Shown piece by piece: positions 1 to 7,748 of a stretch of DNA of 64,000 nucleotides (its first letter is position 1; each line of letters opens with the position of its first letter). The stretch comes from Mycobacterium pinniadriaticum (lineage in GTDB: Bacteria > Actinomycetota > Actinomycetes > Mycobacteriales > Mycobacteriaceae), in contig NZ_JAPJDO010000003.1 of NCBI RefSeq assembly GCF_026242045.1, positions 124,001-188,000 of the forward strand, given 5' to 3'. The translations under genes and the position numbers were made by a program. The notes beneath the pieces were generated by a model. It saw only the letters and a list, made by a program, of their open reading frames with translations, had not been told where the DNA came from and did not search any database.

Positions 1-95
1 TGGTGCGCGGCTATATCGAGACCTCGAAGCGGCTGGGCACCATCTCCGACGATGCGGTGCAGTTCGCCCGCAACATGGGGTGGGATCTGGCCTGA
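1..95 (+). CDS. 3' end of an unidentified protein
   Basis: An open frame enters from the left edge and ends at TGA 93-95, giving about 30 residues that end in RNMGWDLA. The tail contains a short amphipathic helix-like stretch (ETSKRLGTISDDAVQFARN). Too little is present to name the family. It ends 11 bases before the convergent PLP-enzyme gene. Confidence 0.5.
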   Translation, partial: VRGYIETSKRLGTISDDAVQFARNMGWDLA

Positions 96-106
96 CCCTG
101 GCGGTC

Positions 107-1189
107 TCAGTTACCGGCATGTTTGAGCCCGGCACCGCACAGCGGGATCACCACGTCGCCGACGGCCAGCCGCTCGCGGACCAGCTGCCAGCCCGCTCCT
201 GATCGGCTCGCGGCGCTCGCCGCTGCGGCATAGCAGACCGCCGCGGTGGGTTCGACGAACAGGCCTTCGCCGCCCGCCAGCGCGCGGCGGCCCGCGGTGA
301 CGGCCTCGTCGTCCACGGCGACGATCGTGCCGCCGGACGCCTGCACGGCGGCCAGGATCTGCGGGGCCCGCGGTGGTGCGGTGATCGCGATGCCCTCGGC
401 CAGTGTCGATCCGGCCGTGAAGTGCTCGCCGTGCCATGCCGCCGCCAGCGGCGCGCAGCCGGCGGCCTGCACGGCCAGCAGCGCTGGCATCCGGTCGGCT
501 CGCCCGGCGGCCACCAGCTCGCTGAACGCCAGATAACAACCCAGCAGCAGAGTCCCGTTTCCGACCGGCACCAGCACCGCCGAGGGCAGGCGGCCGCCGC
601 TCTGCTGCCAGATCTCGTAGCCGTAGGTCTTCACCCCGTGCACGAAATACGGGTGGTAAACGTGACTGGCGTAGAACACCCCGGGGCGTTCGGCGATCTG
701 CATCGCCGCCGACGCGGCATCGGCACGGCTGCCCGGTACCAGCGTCAACGCGGCCCCGTGCGCCCGGATCTGGGCGAGTTTCTCCGGTGACGTCGATGCC
801 GGGACCACCACCTCGCAGTCGATGCCGGCCCTGGCGAAATAGGCCGCCGCCGCCGTCCCGGCATTGCCGCTGCTGTCGACCACCGCCCTGCTGACCCCCA
901 GGTGTGCGGCCAACGAAGCCAGGACCACCGCGCCGCGGTCTTTGAATGATAATGTCGGACTGAGGAATTCGAGCTTGAATCGAGCCGGCAGGGTCCGCGA
1001 GGACACCATCGGGGTGTGCCCCTCGCCCAGGCTGATCGAGCCGTCGACCGGTATCGGCAGAACCTCGTCGGCTGCCGGGCGCCAATTCCCACCGACGTCG
1101 AGCAGCCCGCCGCAGGGGCAGCGCCACGCCAGCTCCGCGACCTCGAACTCCCGCCCGCACCAACCGCATGCCAGCGGCGGGAGATTCAC
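107..1189 (-). CDS. Threonine synthase-like PLP-dependent enzyme
   Basis: A fold-type II PLP enzyme of about 360 residues, resembling threonine synthase (O-phosphohomoserine to threonine). An N-terminal zinc-ribbon-like cysteine set (C8, C11, C24, C26) precedes the catalytic region, as in several actinobacterial threonine synthase-like proteins. The PLP lysine is K83 in the SFKDRG motif, and a glycine-rich phosphate loop (PVGNGTLLLG) follows. I placed the start at GTG 1189 because it overlaps the stop of the upstream gene as GTGA; the longer open frame would run deep into that gene. The exact substrate is inferred only. A role as a paralogue acting on another amino acid is possible, since housekeeping thrC normally sits with hom and thrB. 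Confidence 0.8.
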   Translation of the reverse strand: MNLPPLACGWCGREFEVAELAWRCPCGGLLDVGGNWRPAADEVLPIPVDGSISLGEGHTPMVSSRTLPARFKLEFLSPTLSFKDRGAVVLASLAAHLGVSRAVVDSSGNAGTAAAAYFARAGIDCEVVVPASTSPEKLAQIRAHGAALTLVPGSRADAASAAMQIAERPGVFYASHVYHPYFVHGVKTYGYEIWQQSGGRLPSAVLVPVGNGTLLLGCYLAFSELVAAGRADRMPALLAVQAAGCAPLAAAWHGEHFTAGSTLAEGIAITAPPRAPQILAAVQASGGTIVAVDDEAVTAGRRALAGGEGLFVEPTAAVCYAAAASAASRSGAGWQLVRERLAVGDVVIPLCGAGLKHAGN

Positions 1190-1854
1190 GGCTCGATGCC
1201 CTTGCGCTCGTCGACAACGAACAGCACCAGGGTGACGAACAAGACGGCAGCGGGTAGCCAGATCGCCTGCACGCTCCACGCGCGGGTGGCGAACGCACCT
1301 GCCAGTGCGCCTCCGGTGAAGAACAACGTGACCGCGGCGTAGGTGCGGAAGGCGCGCCGCGCTATCGCATCATGGTCCACGAACCCGGTATATCCCGATT
1401 CGATCAGCCGCATCAGATTTCCGGTCGTGGCCACCGGCAGGTACACGAAATCGCCGATCTTGCGGAACAGCCCGATCTGCATCGCCGCGACGAACGAGAT
1501 CGGCACGGTGACGTAGCTGTTCGGCACGGTGCCGGGCACGAAGCCGATCGTCGCCAACACGATCGCCTGCGCGAGCATCGTCCAGCGCAGCGGATGTTTC
1601 AGGTACCGCTCCACCCGGCCCGACTTCAGATGGGAGGCCAGGCCGACACCGGCGACGAACGCCAGGATCGGCCAGACGTGGGCCAGCGCATTGGCCGGCC
1701 GGCCCTGGCTCAAGTGCAGCGCGAAGAAGATGACATTGCCGGTCTGTACGTTCGCGAACACTCCGCCACGGGCCAGGTAGGTGTAGGCGTCGAGGAATCC
1801 GTTGGCCACGGTGAGCAGCAAGGCGAACCGAAGGGTCGTCGAGGTACGAGTCAT
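1186..1854 (-). CDS. YoaK/DUF1275 family membrane protein
   Basis: A 222-residue integral membrane protein with about six hydrophobic segments. It carries the family signature near the N-terminus: NGFLDAYTYL, then FANVQTGNVIFFAL. Function in this family is not established. It is translationally coupled (4-base GTGA overlap) to the downstream PLP enzyme, so the two probably form one transcript. It diverges from the cyp124 gene across a short gap. Confidence 0.85.
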   Translation of the reverse strand: MTRTSTTLRFALLLTVANGFLDAYTYLARGGVFANVQTGNVIFFALHLSQGRPANALAHVWPILAFVAGVGLASHLKSGRVERYLKHPLRWTMLAQAIVLATIGFVPGTVPNSYVTVPISFVAAMQIGLFRKIGDFVYLPVATTGNLMRLIESGYTGFVDHDAIARRAFRTYAAVTLFFTGGALAGAFATRAWSVQAIWLPAAVLFVTLVLFVVDERKGIEP

Positions 1855-1923
1855 CGTGTCAGCAAGCCTGCCCGAATCAGGAAACGATCACGACGGCGGG
1901 CGTCGAACTCTACTGTCATCGGA

Positions 1924-3204
1924 ATGGGCATAGGCACCCGAGTCAACGGTCAGCCGCCTCCCGGCATGGCGCTCGACGAGATCAACCTGGGCACCTTCGA
2001 GTTCTGGATGCTCGACGACACCATCCGCGACGGCGCGTTCGCGACCCTGCGCCGCGAGGCTCCGATCAAGTTCTTCCGCGAGGTCGAGTACGAGGGCGTG
2101 CCGGTAGGCCCCGGCCACTGGGCGCTGACGAAGCTCGACGACGTCTTCTACGCGAGTCGCCACCCCGAGATCTTCAGCTCCTACCCAAATATCACGATCG
2201 GCGATCAGATCCCCGAGGTCGCCGAGTACTTCGGCTCGATGATCGCCCTGGACGATCCGCGGCACTCGCGGCTGCGCAATATCGTGCGCAGCGCATTCAC
2301 GCCCAAGGTCGTGGCCCGCACCGAGGCGTCGGTCCGCGACCGCGCACAGCGCCTGGTGTCGGCCATGATCGCCAACCACCCGGACGGCAACGCCGACCTG
2401 GTATCGGAGCTCTCTGGTCCGCTGCCCCTACAGGTCATCTGCGACATGATGGGTATTCCGGAGGAGGACCACGACCGAATCTTCCACTGGACCAACATCA
2501 TCCTGGGCTTCGGTGATCCCGACCTGACCACCTCTTTCGACGAGTTCCTGAGGGTGGCCTTCGATATCGGCGCCTACGCGACCGCGCTGGCCGAGGACCG
2601 GCGGACCAATCCCCGTGATGACCTGACCACTGCGCTGGTGGCGGCCGAAGTCGACGGTGAGCGGCTGACGTCGGCCGAGATCGCCTCGTTCTTCATCCTG
2701 CTGGCCGTCGCCGGCAACGAGACCACCCGCAACGCGATCAGCCATGGCGTGCTGGCCCTGACCCGCTACCCGGAGCAGCGCCGCATCTGGTGGGACGATT
2801 TCGCGGCCGTCACCGACACCGCCGTCGAGGAGGTGGTGCGCTGGGCGTCGCCGGTGATCTACATGCGCCGCACCCTGACCCGCGACATCGAACTGTCCGG
2901 GGTCAAGATGGCCGAAGGCGACAAAGTCACCATGTGGTACGCCTCGGCCAATCGCGATGAGGACAAGTTCGCCGACCCGTGGCTCTTCGACGTGACACGC
3001 AATCCGAACCACCATGTCGGGTTCGGCGGCGGGGGCGCCCACTTCTGCCTCGGGGCGAACCTGGCCCGCCGCGAGATCGCCGTGGTGTTCGACGAACTGC
3101 ACCGCCGGATCCCCGACATCGAGGTCACCGACGAGCCGGCCATGCTGCTGTCGTCATTCATCCACGGCATCAAGCGGCTGCCGGTCGGCTGGCCGGCGAC
3201 CTGA
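1924..3204 (+). CDS. cyp124: Cytochrome P450 CYP124, methyl-branched lipid omega-hydroxylase
   Basis: A 426-residue P450 that I recognise as CYP124: the N-terminal region (RVNGQPPPG, then LGTFEFWMLDD) and the body follow M. tuberculosis CYP124 closely. Known members hydroxylate the terminal methyl of methyl-branched lipids, including cholesterol side chains. Visible motifs are the oxygen-binding I-helix AGNETTRN, the ExxR region EEVVRW, and the heme loop FGGGGAHFCLG with ligand Cys near residue 375. The frame is open further upstream, but the family's N-terminus supports ATG 1924. It lies directly upstream of cyp140. Confidence 0.93.
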   Translation: MGIGTRVNGQPPPGMALDEINLGTFEFWMLDDTIRDGAFATLRREAPIKFFREVEYEGVPVGPGHWALTKLDDVFYASRHPEIFSSYPNITIGDQIPEVAEYFGSMIALDDPRHSRLRNIVRSAFTPKVVARTEASVRDRAQRLVSAMIANHPDGNADLVSELSGPLPLQVICDMMGIPEEDHDRIFHWTNIILGFGDPDLTTSFDEFLRVAFDIGAYATALAEDRRTNPRDDLTTALVAAEVDGERLTSAEIASFFILLAVAGNETTRNAISHGVLALTRYPEQRRIWWDDFAAVTDTAVEEVVRWASPVIYMRRTLTRDIELSGVKMAEGDKVTMWYASANRDEDKFADPWLFDVTRNPNHHVGFGGGGAHFCLGANLARREIAVVFDELHRRIPDIEVTDEPAMLLSSFIHGIKRLPVGWPAT

Positions 3205-3231
3205 AGTGGTGGCGCAACCGGTACCGCGCTC

Positions 3232-3237
3232 GTAACG
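3232..3237 (+). promoter_or_regulatory. Candidate -10 element for a near-leaderless cyp140 transcript
   Basis: TAACGT lies 9 bases before ATG 3247. That is the spacing expected for a TANNNT -10 hexamer giving an mRNA with almost no leader, and no clear Shine-Dalgarno sequence is present. This is pattern-based inference only. Confidence 0.35.
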
Positions 3238-3246
3238 TTGACGGGC

Positions 3247-4572
3247 ATGAGGCAGCGGCTGCACTGGTTGACGATGCACGGGGTGGTTCGGGTGGCGGCC
3301 AATTGGTCGGCGCGGCGCGGTGATCCGCAAGCCCAGATGGTGGCCGACCCGGCGATCCGCGCCGACCCGGTGCCGTTCTACACCCGGCTGCGCCCACAAG
3401 GCCCGATGATCCCCACCCGATTGGGATATCTGACCGTCGATCACGGCGTGGCCCACGAACTGTTGCGCTCCGATGCTTTCCGGGTGGTTGACTTCGGCGG
3501 CAATCTGCCCGCTCCCCTGCGCTGGCTGGAGCGTCGGACCCGCGACGATCTGCTGCACCCGCTGCGCCCGCCATCGCTGTTGGCCGTCGAGCCGCCCGAG
3601 CACACCCGGTACCGCAAGACCGTCTCGTCGGTGTTCACCACCCGCGCGGTGGCCGCGCTGCGCGATCGGGTGGAGCAGACCGCCGTGGACTTGCTCGATG
3701 GGCTGGCGGCGGGTCCCGGTGTGGTCGACGTTGTCGAGCGGTACTGCTCGCAGCTACCCGTCGCGGTGATCGGCGACATCCTCGGTGTGCCGGATGCGGA
3801 TCGGCCCCGAATCCTGGAGTTCGGTGAGCTCGCCGCGCCCAGCCTCGACATCGGCTTGTCATGGCCGCAGTACCAGCGGGTGCAGCACGGCCTCGCCGGG
3901 TTCAACCAGTGGTTGTCCGCGCACCTGCGGCACCTGCGCGAGCACCCCGGCGACGATCTGATGAGCCAGCTGATCGCCGCGTCCGAGGATGGCGCCCACC
4001 TGGACGAGACCGAACTGCAGGGCGTTGCCGGACTGGTGCTGGCCGCGGGGTTCGAGACCACGGTGAACTTGTTGGGCAACGGAATTCGGCTGCTGCTGAA
4101 CTCGCCGGACCAGCTCGCCCGACTACTTGCCGAGCCGTCGCTGTGGCCGAACGCCGTCGAAGAGATACTGCGGCTGGAGTCCCCGGTGCAGCTCTCGGCG
4201 CGGGTCGCCCTCACCGACACCGAGGTCGCGGGCACACCCGTGCGGGCCGGCCAGATGGTGGTGATCTATCTGGCCGCCGCCAACCGCGATCCCGCGGTGT
4301 TCGACGACCCGCACCGATTCGACGTCGAACGGCCCAATGCCGGTAAGCACCTTGCCTTTTCCGGTGGCAGACACTTCTGCCTGGGTGCGGCGCTGGCGCG
4401 GGCCGAAGGAGAGGTCGGGCTGCGACGGTTCTTCACGCACTTCCCCGATGTGCAGCTGGCCGGACTGGGCAGCCGTACCGACACCAGGGTGTTGCGCGGC
4501 TGGGCCGAGCTACCGGTCAGCCTCGGCTCGGCTTCCTTTCGCCCAAACCGACATTTCGCAGAGAAAGTCTGA
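3247..4572 (+). CDS. cyp140: Cytochrome P450 CYP140
   Basis: A 441-residue P450 matching the mycobacterial CYP140 family (Rv1880c type) by its N-terminus (LHWLTMHGVVR) and by long conserved stretches such as APLRWLERRTRDD and FGELAAPSLDIG. The I-helix is AGFETTVN, the ExxR motif is EEILRLESP and the heme loop is FSGGRHFCLGAALARAEGE. The physiological substrate is unknown. ATG 3247 matches the family start; a TTG at 3238 is also in frame. It is co-oriented with cyp124 about 40 bases upstream. Confidence 0.92.
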   Translation: MRQRLHWLTMHGVVRVAANWSARRGDPQAQMVADPAIRADPVPFYTRLRPQGPMIPTRLGYLTVDHGVAHELLRSDAFRVVDFGGNLPAPLRWLERRTRDDLLHPLRPPSLLAVEPPEHTRYRKTVSSVFTTRAVAALRDRVEQTAVDLLDGLAAGPGVVDVVERYCSQLPVAVIGDILGVPDADRPRILEFGELAAPSLDIGLSWPQYQRVQHGLAGFNQWLSAHLRHLREHPGDDLMSQLIAASEDGAHLDETELQGVAGLVLAAGFETTVNLLGNGIRLLLNSPDQLARLLAEPSLWPNAVEEILRLESPVQLSARVALTDTEVAGTPVRAGQMVVIYLAAANRDPAVFDDPHRFDVERPNAGKHLAFSGGRHFCLGAALARAEGEVGLRRFFTHFPDVQLAGLGSRTDTRVLRGWAELPVSLGSASFRPNRHFAEKV

Positions 4573-4606
4573 GTAAACCCCGGCACAACGTCGAGTTCGA
4601 CGGCGA

Positions 4607-5722
4607 CTACGTCTGTAAACCGCTCAATGCCGACAGCATGCCCGCCGCCGACCGCGGCCAGGTGAAGCTCTCGGCCCGGCGCCGTGCGCAGAACCGCCGG
4701 TGCTGCTCGGGACGGTCGATGACACCGGCGACCGCCTCGGCGATGGCGTGGGGGTCGTTGTCGGCGCACGCTCCGCTGTCGGAGGTGAGGATCTCGGCGA
4801 GCGCGGAGGTGCGCGATACGACGGCCGGAGTTCCGCACGCCAGCGCCTCCAGCGCGGCAAGGCCGAACGTTTCGTGCGGCCCGGGCGCCAGCGCGACGTC
4901 CGCGCTGGCCAGCAGCGTCGCGACCGCGTCGCGTGACTCGATGAACCCGGTGAAAGCCACCGGCAAGCGCGCGGCGTGGCGCTGCAATCGGGCCCGCATC
5001 GGTCCGTCTCCGGCGACCACCAGCCGGGCGTCGACACCCGAATCCCGCAGAGCGGCAAGCGCATCGATACTGCGGTCGGCGCGCTTTTCCACCGAGAGCC
5101 GACCGCAGTGCACCAGCAGAACCTGGTCAGGGGCGGCCCAGCGGTTACGGGTGAGCGTGCAGAATCGGTCGGGGTGGAACATGTCGAGGTCGACACCCAG
5201 TGGCACCGTCAACACATTGGTGGCGCCGATGCGGTCGAACTCTTCCCGGGCAAAGCTGGTGGTACACAGCACCGTGTCGTAATTGGCGGCGGTGCGACGA
5301 TTGGCCACGTCGGCGAGCCGGCGGGCCAGTCGTTTGGGCATGATCTGGCCGGTGAGCCGATCAAGGCGCTCGTGGGAGATCATCACGGTCGTGACACCGT
5401 GGCGAGCGCCCCATCGGCCCAGCGACCGCAGGGTGAACCGGTCCGATACCTCGACAGCGTCGGGTGCCAGCCGCTCCAGCAGCGCGGTAACCGGTGCGGG
5501 CATGACCGCGCGATAGCCGGCGGTGAAGGGAATCTGCCTGGCAGGAACCGTAATTCGAGTGACACCACTGGGAAGCCGGGTGTGAGCTGCGCCGGATCCC
5601 GGCACGATCAGGAACACTTCGTGTCCGGCGGCACAGTATTCGGCGCCGAGACGGTCGATTGCGGTGCGCAAGCCGCCCGACCGGGGACCGTAGAAGTTCG
5701 CGACCTGCGCGACCCTCATCAT
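4607..5722 (-). CDS. pimC: GT4 alpha-mannosyltransferase, PimC-like
   Basis: A GT-B fold glycosyltransferase of family 4, about 371 residues. It closely resembles PimC, described from M. tuberculosis CDC1551 as adding the third mannose to phosphatidylinositol mannosides. The N-terminal nucleotide-fold glycine loop is NFYGPRSGGLRTA. The C-terminal GDP-mannose site includes the EX7E-type segment PGPHETFGLAALEALACG. Tandem ATGs at 5722 and 5719 are both plausible; the long upstream open frame is not. pimC is patchily distributed, so this copy may be redundant with other mannosyltransferases. It diverges from the reductase gene to its right. Confidence 0.87.
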   Translation of the reverse strand: MMRVAQVANFYGPRSGGLRTAIDRLGAEYCAAGHEVFLIVPGSGAAHTRLPSGVTRITVPARQIPFTAGYRAVMPAPVTALLERLAPDAVEVSDRFTLRSLGRWGARHGVTTVMISHERLDRLTGQIMPKRLARRLADVANRRTAANYDTVLCTTSFAREEFDRIGATNVLTVPLGVDLDMFHPDRFCTLTRNRWAAPDQVLLVHCGRLSVEKRADRSIDALAALRDSGVDARLVVAGDGPMRARLQRHAARLPVAFTGFIESRDAVATLLASADVALAPGPHETFGLAALEALACGTPAVVSRTSALAEILTSDSGACADNDPHAIAEAVAGVIDRPEQHRRFCARRRAESFTWPRSAAGMLSALSGLQT

Positions 5723-5746
5723 GGCCGTATCTGAACCCGCCGCGGT

Positions 5747-6172
5747 GTGCGCATGGCGACGCCCGCCCTTCGGCGTCCTGAACACGCGGTGAACACCGGC
5801 GACCAGACTACCGTTGATCACGTGCAGATTTCGGATGCGTTCCAAGCGGTGGCCGGCGCGGTGAATCGGGGCGCCACCGCCACGATCACCTCGCCGCGTT
5901 GGGGCCGGATCGTCGGCCTGGGCCTGACCACGATCAGTTACACCGGCCGTCGCAGCGGGCGCACCACCACCCTGCCGGTCGGATACCGCCGCCGGGGACA
6001 GGACATCCTGATCGGCGTTGCCATGCCAGACCGAAAGACGTGGTGGCGCAACTTCACCGGAGAGGGCGCCCCGCTGAGCATTCTGCTGTCCGGCACCGAC
6101 CGTCCGGGCCATGCCGTGGCGACCCGGGATCCCCGCGGTCGGGTGACGGTCACGGTGCGTCTTGACGGTTAG
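5747..6172 (+). CDS. Deazaflavin (F420)-dependent nitroreductase-family protein
   Basis: A protein of up to 141 residues with the split-barrel signature of the Ddn/DUF385 family, which uses F420H2 to reduce quinones or nitro compounds. Motifs are YTGRRSGRTTTLPVGY and a WWRNF core followed by a beta strand. The start is uncertain: ATG 5747 gives a long N-terminus, and GTG 5789 or 5822 would give a more typical one. It is convergent with the dienelactone hydrolase gene, 12 bases apart. Confidence 0.75.
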   Translation: MRMATPALRRPEHAVNTGDQTTVDHVQISDAFQAVAGAVNRGATATITSPRWGRIVGLGLTTISYTGRRSGRTTTLPVGYRRRGQDILIGVAMPDRKTWWRNFTGEGAPLSILLSGTDRPGHAVATRDPRGRVTVTVRLDG

Positions 6173-6184
6173 GCAACCGCCACG

Positions 6185-7084
6185 TCAGTGCACCAGGTAG
6201 CGAGAAAACCAGTCCTGCAGGCGAGTCCACGCGTCGGCGGCGGCAACCGGGTTGTAGCGCGGCCCGGTGTCGTTGAAGAACGCGTGGTCGGCGTCGGGCT
6301 CGACGACGAGCTCGTTGACCAGACCGGCCTGGTCGAGCGCTGCCTTGGCGGCCGGCTCGGAGGAGGTCACGCGCTGGTCGAGCGCGCCGTAGAACCCGAG
6401 GACCGCGGCATCCTTGGATCCCGAGAAATCGGGGTTGTCGGGCAGCGGGCCGTAGAACGGTACCGCCGCCGACAGTCGCGGTTCACCGGCGGCCAGCAGC
6501 CGCCACACCAGGCCGCCACCGAAGCAGAACCCGACGACGGCGAGCTTCTGGCCGGGTGCGCGGCGCGCCACCTCGTCGAGTCCGGACCGGAGATCGGCGA
6601 TGAACCGCTCGGGTGCGATAGTGCCCAACGCCGCGGTCGCGGCGGCCGGGTCGGCGAACGTCGCGGTCCCGCCCTCCTCGGAGAGTAGGTCGATGGCCAG
6701 CGCCGAGTGGCCGATTCCGGCCAACCGGCCCGCGACCGAGCGAACCCAGCCGTTGAGTCCCTTGTTCTCGTGGATGACCAGCACCGCCCCGCGTGGGGTG
6801 GCGGCCTGCGCCCAACTGCCCTGCAGACCCGCCCACGTCACCGGTGTGGTGGGCAGGGCGTCGGCCATTCCGGGCGGCGGCGAGGTGGATGCCGGAGCCG
6901 AGGGCGATGTCGAGGACGGCGACGTCGCGGGCCTCTCGCTGGTACAGGCGGCGATCAGCGCGCTCGCGGCGGCGGTACCGACGCCCAGCAGCGCCAACCG
7001 CCGCAATGCTTCTCGCCGGCTGAGCAAGCCGTCGACGTGATCGGTGGCGATCTCTTCGGCGATATAGCGCTGTAGTGGAGTCAC
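6185..7084 (-). CDS. Dienelactone hydrolase-family lipoprotein
   Basis: About 299 residues. The N-terminal half has a twin-arginine-like stretch (SRREALRRLALLG) followed by a lipobox-like ALIAAC, then a Ser/Thr/Pro linker, indicating export and lipid anchoring. The hydrolase domain carries the dienelactone hydrolase nucleophile motif GFCFGGG (Cys), an upstream ENKG glutamate, an Asp in YGALDQRV and a His in DADHAFFND. I chose GTG 7084 because a purine-rich stretch (AAGAAG) precedes it and it begins MTPLQRYIAEEI-like, usual for the family. ATGs up to 7138 are in frame. The substrate is not predicted. Confidence 0.82.
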   Translation of the reverse strand: MTPLQRYIAEEIATDHVDGLLSRREALRRLALLGVGTAAASALIAACTSERPATSPSSTSPSAPASTSPPPGMADALPTTPVTWAGLQGSWAQAATPRGAVLVIHENKGLNGWVRSVAGRLAGIGHSALAIDLLSEEGGTATFADPAAATAALGTIAPERFIADLRSGLDEVARRAPGQKLAVVGFCFGGGLVWRLLAAGEPRLSAAVPFYGPLPDNPDFSGSKDAAVLGFYGALDQRVTSSEPAAKAALDQAGLVNELVVEPDADHAFFNDTGPRYNPVAAADAWTRLQDWFSRYLVH

Positions 7085-7151
7085 CTTCTTGAGTATGCGC
7101 CCATTGGGTAGGCCTGAGGGCGAGGGCATGATCATCAATGGAGGTGGAAGC

Positions 7152-7664
7152 GTGGCAGAACACCAGGTAGCGGTGGGGCCTGAGGCGTTCGAGCAGATCG
7201 TCGGGTTGCTGGACTATCCGATGTCCGTGGTCACGACGAAGGTCGGCGACGAACGTGCGGGCTGTCTGGTCGGGTTCAGCACTCAGGTGTCGATCAAGCC
7301 GCCGCGGTATCTGGTCGGGCTGTCCAAGCTCAACCACACCTATGAGGTCGCCGGCCGCGGTGCGACGCATCTGGCGGTACACCTGTTGGCCAAGGAGCGC
7401 CAGGAACTGGCCCGGTTGTTCGGCGGTGACACCGGTGACCGGATCGACAAGTTCAGTCGATGCCGGTGGTGGAACGGTCCTGAAGGGCTGCCGATCCTGT
7501 CCGATGCCGCCGCGTGGTTCGCCGGCCACATCCTGGGCCGCTTTGATCTGGGCGATCATGTCGGGCATCTGATCGAACCAGTGGCCGGCGTCGCCCCGGA
7601 GCGCCTCGGGGACCTGGTGACGTCCAGCGACGTCAAAGACCTGGAGCCCGGGCACGAGGCGTAA
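7152..7664 (+). CDS. Flavin reductase-like FMN-binding protein
   Basis: A 170-residue split-barrel protein of the flavin reductase-like family. The core is DYPMSVVTTKVGDERAG, then GFSTQVSIKPPRYLVGLS, which forms the FMN pocket in known members. GTG 7152 is chosen because GGAGGTGGAAG lies directly upstream as a strong ribosome binding site; ATG 7128 is an in-frame alternative. It could be a partner reductase or a stand-alone NAD(P)H:FMN enzyme. No adjacent monooxygenase is visible. Confidence 0.8.
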   Translation: MAEHQVAVGPEAFEQIVGLLDYPMSVVTTKVGDERAGCLVGFSTQVSIKPPRYLVGLSKLNHTYEVAGRGATHLAVHLLAKERQELARLFGGDTGDRIDKFSRCRWWNGPEGLPILSDAAAWFAGHILGRFDLGDHVGHLIEPVAGVAPERLGDLVTSSDVKDLEPGHEA

Positions 7665-7711
7665 GAACTCCTCGGGAAGTACACAGATCTGAAAAAGTGT
7701 GCACTAAATCG

Positions 7712-7740
7712 TTGACACCCGTCGGGGTGAACGGTTCTAT
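7712..7740 (+). promoter_or_regulatory. Candidate promoter for the amidohydrolase
   Basis: TTGACA (7712-7717) and TTCTAT (7735-7740) are separated by 17 bases. Transcription starting about 7 bases later would give an almost leaderless mRNA beginning next to GTG 7749. The -10 match is imperfect. Confidence 0.35.
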
Positions 7741-7748
7741 TGACGTCC

